This document shows, piece after piece, positions 3,192-7,154 of a stretch of DNA of 7,154 nt. Every line of letters begins with the position of its first letter. Position 1 is the first letter of the stretch. The stretch comes from JAIXRY01 sp031972855 (GTDB lineage Bacteria > Patescibacteriota > Minisyncoccia > Phycocordibacterales > UBA9973). Location: contig DALYDY010000015.1 of assembly GCA_031972855.1 (NCBI GenBank), positions 1 through 7,154 on the forward strand. The letters are read 5' to 3'. Below the pieces are notes generated by a model that worked only from the letters and a program-made list of their open reading frames with translations, did no database searches and was not told the DNA's origin. Both the position numbers and the translations under genes were made by a program.

Positions 3192-5501
3192 CTCGCAGAC
3201 GCCACTAACACAGGCTAGTTCCTTTTTAACTTCCGTTTCGTCTTCACGTTCATAAGTCACAATCTTTGAGAAATCAATATTCTCTACAGTCTTTGCAAGT
3301 TCTTTATATTTCTTCTCATCAATCGCTTCGTATGGGGCTAGCTGGTACACATGGTTTGAGCGTGGAAGGAATGAAAGTCCTCCTACAATATCCCAGTTTT
3401 CATATACCCAGTTACCAACCTTAATCCATTCATCGTCCCCCACAGAAACAGTAACTGATGGGTTATGTTCTGTATAGTTAACCTTTACAGTTTTCCAATG
3501 CTCTAGTTGATCAAGAGCTTTAATATCATCTTTAAAGATTGCTCCTTTTGGTGCTTTTACAGGAAATTCTATAACAAAAGTTGTTGCATTTTCAGCACTT
3601 TGTCCAACTTCTGGGAAATAAGGAATTCCTTGATCTTTCAACATTTTGAAAAGCGCATCATTAGCAGAGATTCTAACACGACGGATGTAGTATTGTGAGT
3701 GACGTGGGTGCATACCTGAAGAAGAGTCTACTGTTTGTGATAGATTTCCTGAAGGCTTAACACAAGTAATACATGTTGATTCGTTTATACCAAAACGCTT
3801 TGCAAAAAGTTTGTTAATGCGAATTGATTCTGCTTTTAATTTTTGAAGAGTTTTAGGGTCACGAGCAAGCTTAGAATCCCATTGACCTGTAATAGAAACC
3901 CCGAGTAGTCTTTCTGCTTCACAGTTATCTTTCCATTCTTTTGATAGGTATCCAAACTTTGTAAGAGTTGATTGATATGTTCCAAGAATTGCTGCAATAC
4001 GCATCTTCTTCATCAATGTTTCTTCTGTATCTTCGGCACGTGCAACCACTTCAGAAAGATTACAGAATTGTTTTGATTTTAGAATAATTTCTCCACAAGG
4101 ATTTGTCCCAGGAAGTCCTGTAATACGTCCAGTACTTGGGTCAAAATAATTCATACCTGCCCATTTTTCAAGACGACGTTTTGGAAGCTGAGTTGCAAGT
4201 GATCCACGGTTAAATATTCCACGTTCACCACTTCCTGATTTCATCAAAGAAATCCATTCTTCCATAAATTCAACAGTTGTTGGCTTTGTCTCATAAACAG
4301 CACTATTATTTGAGAGCATTCTTTGTGGCTCTGACATCCAGAATTGTCCTGATTTTGCATCACGAATTTGATCATCATCAAGATCTGAAAGTGAAATAAG
4401 CGCAGAACGACGAACTCCTCCAGCAACAACACATTCACCAATCTTACAAATAATGTCATGAGCATCCAAATTACTCAAATGACGACCTTGACGACGAAGG
4501 ATTCTTTCTTTTGTAAAGTTCAAAAGATCAACAAGAGGTTGAGGACCAGAACTCTTTCCACCCATAGTCATAAGTCTAGCTCCTGAAGGACGTAGATTAC
4601 TAAAATCAAAAGAAACATCCTCGCCTTCAAACCAAGTCTTCATTCCAATAGCAAAAGCATCTGCCCAACCCTCTTTTGAGTCATCTACAACGTAAGTTGG
4701 TATTTTTTTACCAGTTTGAAGTTTAATTTGTGGTAGAGCTTGAATATTCTTACTTTCAACAGAAAATCCCACACCTGTTCCACACATTGATATATATATT
4801 ATTTCTGCAAAATCTTGAAAACATGCTGGAGCTATAAAAGAACAGTTATAAGCACATACATTTGTTTTTGCTGCAGGTTTTCCCGCAAATTGTATAAGAC
4901 GCATTGAAGGCATTGCTTCTTGAGAAAGAATTGCTTCACGGATTTCTTTGTATTCTGATGGTTTCAATTTATCACCGAGATTATCTTTCATAAATCCCAT
5001 ATATCGATCAACTGTTTCAATCCAACATTCACGACGTCCTTCATTTTCTATCCAACGAGCATATGTACGGTAATATACAAGCTCAGCAAGAGGGTTTCTA
5101 AAATATTTACTACTTTCTTCAACTTTGTTTTTAAACTCAATAGGTACAGATATTCCTGTATCACGAAGTTCTGCTCTCTTTGAACGATAAAGAATGTAAG
5201 ATTTTGCTGTTTCGTGATAACCGAGATCCATCAATTCGCGCTCAACCAAGTCTTGAATTAACTCAACAGAAGGAATAAACTTCCCTGTTTTATGAACTTT
5301 TTTAAGAGCCAAAAGCTCATGAAATGTATGTACTGACACTTTTTGAGCATCATTCTCCTTACCTTCTTTTGTTGAAGAAAAGGCCTTCATAAGAGCATCT
5401 ACAATCTTTTGGAAATCAAAAGGAACAATTATTCCTTCGCGGTTCTTAATTTCTTTCAATTGTGCAAGATCTGATTTGCTGATTGTTGGTGTTGTAGCCA
5501 T
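3186..5501 (-). CDS. nrdJ: Adenosylcobalamin-dependent (class II) ribonucleoside-triphosphate reductase with N-terminal ATP-cone
   Basis: Reduces ribonucleotides to deoxyribonucleotides for DNA synthesis in the cytoplasm, using adenosylcobalamin to make a thiyl radical. It has 771 residues, like the monomeric Lactobacillus leichmannii type (about 740) plus an ATP-cone at about 15-110 (NREGIIVPFDFQKIVDAL... SYILYRSKRAEL), the usual allosteric domain. Active-site residues are all visible: C220 (YNCSF) and C480 (FCNL) as the redox pair, and TNPCGE with N467, thiyl C469 and E471; C469 to C480 is 11 residues, as in the Lactobacillus enzyme. CGTGVGFSVE (240-249) and VKPSGNLSQT with HPRHSQYYIRRVR (581-610) are also family motifs. 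The C-terminal CVSGVC (C764, C769) matches the swinging CxxxxC tail that re-reduces the active site. No intein or intron. Start: ATG 5501 is the first Met of the frame after the promoter. The leader, about 64 bases, shows no cobalamin riboswitch. The end overlaps the symmetric hairpin element. Confidence 0.96.
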   Translation of the reverse strand: MATTPTISKSDLAQLKEIKNREGIIVPFDFQKIVDALMKAFSSTKEGKENDAQKVSVHTFHELLALKKVHKTGKFIPSVELIQDLVERELMDLGYHETAKSYILYRSKRAELRDTGISVPIEFKNKVEESSKYFRNPLAELVYYRTYARWIENEGRRECWIETVDRYMGFMKDNLGDKLKPSEYKEIREAILSQEAMPSMRLIQFAGKPAAKTNVCAYNCSFIAPACFQDFAEIIYISMCGTGVGFSVESKNIQALPQIKLQTGKKIPTYVVDDSKEGWADAFAIGMKTWFEGEDVSFDFSNLRPSGARLMTMGGKSSGPQPLVDLLNFTKERILRRQGRHLSNLDAHDIICKIGECVVAGGVRRSALISLSDLDDDQIRDAKSGQFWMSEPQRMLSNNSAVYETKPTTVEFMEEWISLMKSGSGERGIFNRGSLATQLPKRRLEKWAGMNYFDPSTGRITGLPGTNPCGEIILKSKQFCNLSEVVARAEDTEETLMKKMRIAAILGTYQSTLTKFGYLSKEWKDNCEAERLLGVSITGQWDSKLARDPKTLQKLKAESIRINKLFAKRFGINESTCITCVKPSGNLSQTVDSSSGMHPRHSQYYIRRVRISANDALFKMLKDQGIPYFPEVGQSAENATTFVIEFPVKAPKGAIFKDDIKALDQLEHWKTVKVNYTEHNPSVTVSVGDDEWIKVGNWVYENWDIVGGLSFLPRSNHVYQLAPYEAIDEKKYKELAKTVENIDFSKIVTYEREDETEVKKELACVSGVCEI

Positions 5502-5570
5502 ATTTATAGAGAGTAGAAAAACTTAATTAATAAATAATAATATAATTTGCCTTATTTAATTTTAACTGGT

Positions 5571-5580
5571 CATTATATTG
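5571..5580 (-). promoter_or_regulatory. NrdR-box-like site over the nrdJ -10
   Basis: CAATATAATG on the minus strand matches the NrdR core consensus CWATATATWG at 9 of 10 positions and overlaps the -10 box, where NrdR repressor boxes of ribonucleotide reductase genes usually lie. A clear second box about 31-32 bases away, normal for NrdR, is not visible, and any AT-rich promoter can resemble this core. Confidence 0.3.
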
Positions 5581-5600
5581 TACTTGAAAAAAGTTTTCCA
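5572..5600 (-). promoter_or_regulatory. Probable nrdJ promoter
   Basis: On the minus strand TGGAAA (5600-5595) is followed after 17 bases by a perfect TATAAT (5577-5572), putting the start near 5565 and leaving about 64 bases of AT-rich leader before ATG 5501. Other AT-rich -10-like boxes exist nearer the gene, so this is a best choice rather than a certain one. Confidence 0.55.
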
Positions 5601-5679
5601 CAGAACCTTTTTAGGCTAGTTTTTATATCTAAAAAATATTTAAAGACGAGTGTAAAGTGCGTTGTTCAAAAATCTTTAC

Positions 5680-6147
5680 CTACAAGCATTCTCGGGTAGA
5701 TATTTCTAACTTATCACCAATCTTTAAATTATTCGATTTAAAGAAACCAGAAGGTACTTCTAAAACATACTTTCCGGAAACTAAAGGAGTGACAACTCTT
5801 GGAAAAAATTCTGGACTAAAATCTTTTTCAACAAAAGAAACCTTATTTTCTTCATCAAACCAAATAACATCAATCGAATAATTCATATCTTTCATCCAAA
5901 AACTATGTTTATCTTCTTCTGGAAAAATAAATAACATTCCTTCATCTTGTTTAAGTTCTTTTGTTCCAGAAAGACCTTGTTTTCTTTCTTTTTCAGTTTT
6001 AGAAACCTTGGAATAAACTTCAACCTCACCTAATTTAATATCAACAAAACAATCACCGTTTGGAGATTTTATATTTTTTGGGTAAAAATAAATACCAACC
6101 ACAATAAGGAATGGTATAAGGAATATTATTCTGTATTTTTTATACAT
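5680..6147 (-). CDS. DUF192 family protein, N-terminally membrane-anchored
   Basis: 155 residues. A single hydrophobic helix at about 6-21 after MYKKYR, without lipobox or clear cleavage site, should anchor the protein with the rest outside the cytoplasm. The DUF192 domain fills about 40-152 with its usual motifs in order: ERKQGLSGTKEL (54-65), DEGMLFIFPEE (68-78), SFWMKDMNYSIDVIWFDEE (82-100) and KYVLEVPSGFF (126-136), then IGDKLEI (143-149). The family is a small beta-rich fold found in bacteria and archaea; its biochemical function is not settled, so none is assigned. Two Cys (33 and 154) flank the domain and could form a disulphide if it is exported; this is an inference. The start at 6147 is fixed by an extended -10 box ending 6 bases upstream, implying a leaderless mRNA. 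It stands alone between the Ig-like gene's terminator and nrdJ. Confidence 0.88.
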   Translation of the reverse strand: MYKKYRIIFLIPFLIVVGIYFYPKNIKSPNGDCFVDIKLGEVEVYSKVSKTEKERKQGLSGTKELKQDEGMLFIFPEEDKHSFWMKDMNYSIDVIWFDEENKVSFVEKDFSPEFFPRVVTPLVSGKYVLEVPSGFFKSNNLKIGDKLEISTRECL

Positions 6148-6153
6148 AAATAC

Positions 6154-6162
6154 ATTATAACA
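6154..6162 (-). promoter_or_regulatory. Extended -10 promoter of the DUF192 gene
   Basis: TGT-TATAAT on the minus strand (6162-6154) is 6 bases from the ATG at 6147, with no -35 at the right spacing. Most of the box lies inside the right end of the preceding terminator palindrome, as read on the minus strand. A start on or next to ATG is expected, thus a leaderless transcript. Confidence 0.5.
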
Positions 6163-6198
6163 AAAAGCGCACCCGTATGGGTGCGCTTTTTGTTATAA
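6155..6198 (-). terminator. Terminator of the Ig-like surface protein gene
   Basis: A perfect palindrome with 20-base arms (TTATAACAAAAAGCGCACCC and its complement) around loop GTAT begins 3 bases after the stop codon. The GC-rich inner stem GCGCACCC is followed on the minus strand by TTTTT, a typical strong terminator. It is symmetric, so it should work from both sides. Confidence 0.9.
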
Positions 6199-6200
6199 AA

Positions 6201-7154
6201 TTAGGCTTTTTTCTTTCCAAAGAATGTTCTAGATAGAACAACCATAAGGAAAATCAAGAATATAAGTAGTAACCAACCCCAAATTGTACTTGGGAAAAAT
6301 CCCTTTCCAAAAATAGCGGCTGCACCAAAAAGATTTGTTGATTCTAATTTTTCTGCATCTGTACTTTTACTTGTTCCTTTTACAACAATATCACCATTAT
6401 CTGCACTATTTGAATTATTTCCACTTGAAACAGAAGATGATCCATTTTTGTATACACACAATGATTGATTGTGATAAGTTGCAGTCATATAAGGATTTGT
6501 AGCTAGAGGATCTTTACATCCATACATTCCATTGGTACCTGTATTTGAATTTGCTGTAGAAACAGAACCATTAGAATTATTTGTTCCTAGAATACGTGAC
6601 CAAAATCCTGTTGTAGGAAGTGGATCAAGACTTGGATAATCATAAATTGATTTTCCACCCCAAGATTGTACATTTGTACCCCATGGTTCAACACTCATTC
6701 CCCAAGGTCCAGTATATGCTTGAGCCTTAAAAGGTGAAGGTTCGAGACATGGTTGATTTAGATTTGCACAATTACCATAATAATTTCCTCCTCCATTTGG
6801 GTTATCTCCACCACCTCCATTATTTACAACTGTAATAGTAACAGATTTTGTAACAGAAACACCGTTTGATCCTGTACCTGTAAGTATATAAGTACTTGTT
6901 TGTGTAGGATAAGCCTGAGTTTGACCAGAAAGTGTCACCATTGCTGTTCCATTAATAGAAACAGAAGTACAGTTTGATGTTGTCCATGAAAGAGTTGAAT
7001 AACTTCCAATTTGAATAGTATCAGGATAAGCAACAAATGAGCCAATAGAACATGATGTTCCACCAGGATTTGTTCCTCCTCCAGGAATTACAAAAGAAAT
7101 TCCAGATGTATCACGAACACCACCAGCTACAGCACGAACTACAATAGTTGTACC
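6201..7154 (-). CDS. Ig-like surface protein with C-terminal membrane anchor (5' end beyond window)
   Basis: The frame is open from the right edge to the stop at 6201-6203, 317 visible residues; the Met at 6941 is internal, since the domain begins upstream of it. Visible parts in order: the end of a preceding beta domain (VVRAVAGGVRDTSGISFVIP, 5-24); a Gly/Pro linker; an Ig-like domain at about 35-109 with the pattern typical of CPR surface proteins (STLSWTTSNCTSVSING, then YPTQTSTYILTGTGSNG and VTITVV); a Gly/Asn linker (111-123); an aromatic, Pro-rich segment (YTGPWGMSVEPWG); a GCKDPLATNPYMTATY...CVY motif (212-234), close to the GCTDPxAxNYxPxAxxDDGSCxY motif of secreted proteins; a Ser/Asn-rich stalk; and a C-terminal helix at about 290-308 followed by RTFFGKKKA. 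It should be exported and held by the tail helix with the basic end inside. Role probably structural or adhesive. Confidence 0.85.
   Translation of the reverse strand, partial: GTTIVVRAVAGGVRDTSGISFVIPGGGTNPGGTSCSIGSFVAYPDTIQIGSYSTLSWTTSNCTSVSINGTAMVTLSGQTQAYPTQTSTYILTGTGSNGVSVTKSVTITVVNNGGGGDNPNGGGNYYGNCANLNQPCLEPSPFKAQAYTGPWGMSVEPWGTNVQSWGGKSIYDYPSLDPLPTTGFWSRILGTNNSNGSVSTANSNTGTNGMYGCKDPLATNPYMTATYHNQSLCVYKNGSSSVSSGNNSNSADNGDIVVKGTSKSTDAEKLESTNLFGAAAIFGKGFFPSTIWGWLLLIFLIFLMVVLSRTFFGKKKA

Larger units (their letters stand above)
5502..5679. other. nrdJ upstream region, no gene
   Basis: These 178 bases between nrdJ and the DUF192 stop hold the nrdJ promoter and leader. A TTTTCCACA (5594-5602) resembles a DnaA box (TTATNCACA) with one difference. 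No convincing terminator for the DUF192 gene and no open reading frame of interest is seen. Confidence 0.5.

Noticed and set aside
3507..3698. 63-codon plus-strand frame
   Set aside because: Shadow of nrdJ, whose frame there encodes clear family motifs.
4244..4465. 73-codon minus-strand frame
   Set aside because: Shifted-frame shadow within nrdJ.
5657..5881. 74-codon plus-strand frame
   Set aside because: Antisense shadow of the DUF192 gene.
6201..6941. Complete gene starting at the Met at 6941
   Set aside because: The frame stays open to the window edge and the Ig-like domain begins upstream of this Met, so it is an internal residue.

Overview
The window is AT-rich bacterial DNA that uses the standard stops; no in-frame TGA occurs in any long frame. 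The best guess for the source is a Patescibacteria/CPR genome, probably Parcubacteria-like. The reasons are an adenosylcobalamin-type ribonucleotide reductase with an added ATP-cone, a surface protein with the Trp-containing Ig-like repeat common in that group, a membrane-anchored DUF192 protein, very short leaders, and no convincing Shine-Dalgarno sequence at any of the seven visible starts. This assignment is an inference.

Layout: (1) 1-1050, minus strand: first 350 codons of a FAD-dependent amino-acid-oxidase-like (DAO family) protein that runs off the left edge. (2) 1107-1525, minus strand: RNase P RNA (rnpB), recognised by both P4 strands, P1, P2, P3 and the conserved 3' core, with an unusually long hairpin at the P19 position. 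It has its own promoter and terminator. (3) 1551-3050, plus strand: four small, unrelated-looking genes. Each lies between a nearly identical 43-bp promoter/leader and a similar AAGTGT...ACACTT terminator, so the region is a head-to-tail array of self-contained transcription cassettes. The first gene needs a -1 frameshift at A AAA AAG to give what looks like its full product. (4) 3066-3191: a 126-bp hairpin element, exactly symmetric in arm and loop lengths, overlapping the stop codon of the next gene. (5) 3186-5501, minus strand: class II ribonucleotide reductase nrdJ. (6) 5680-6147, minus strand: membrane-anchored DUF192 protein. (7) 6201-7154, minus strand: C-terminal part of an Ig-like surface protein with a C-terminal membrane anchor, open at the right edge.

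The long minus-strand genes look like separate transcription units, most with a visible terminator or promoter between them. Two of them (the oxidase and DUF192) have an extended -10 box only 6-7 bases before ATG, just downstream of a terminator hairpin, which predicts leaderless mRNAs. The plus-strand cassette array is inserted between the divergent rnpB promoter and the convergent nrdJ end. The array and the symmetric hairpin at its right border are the least explained parts of the window.
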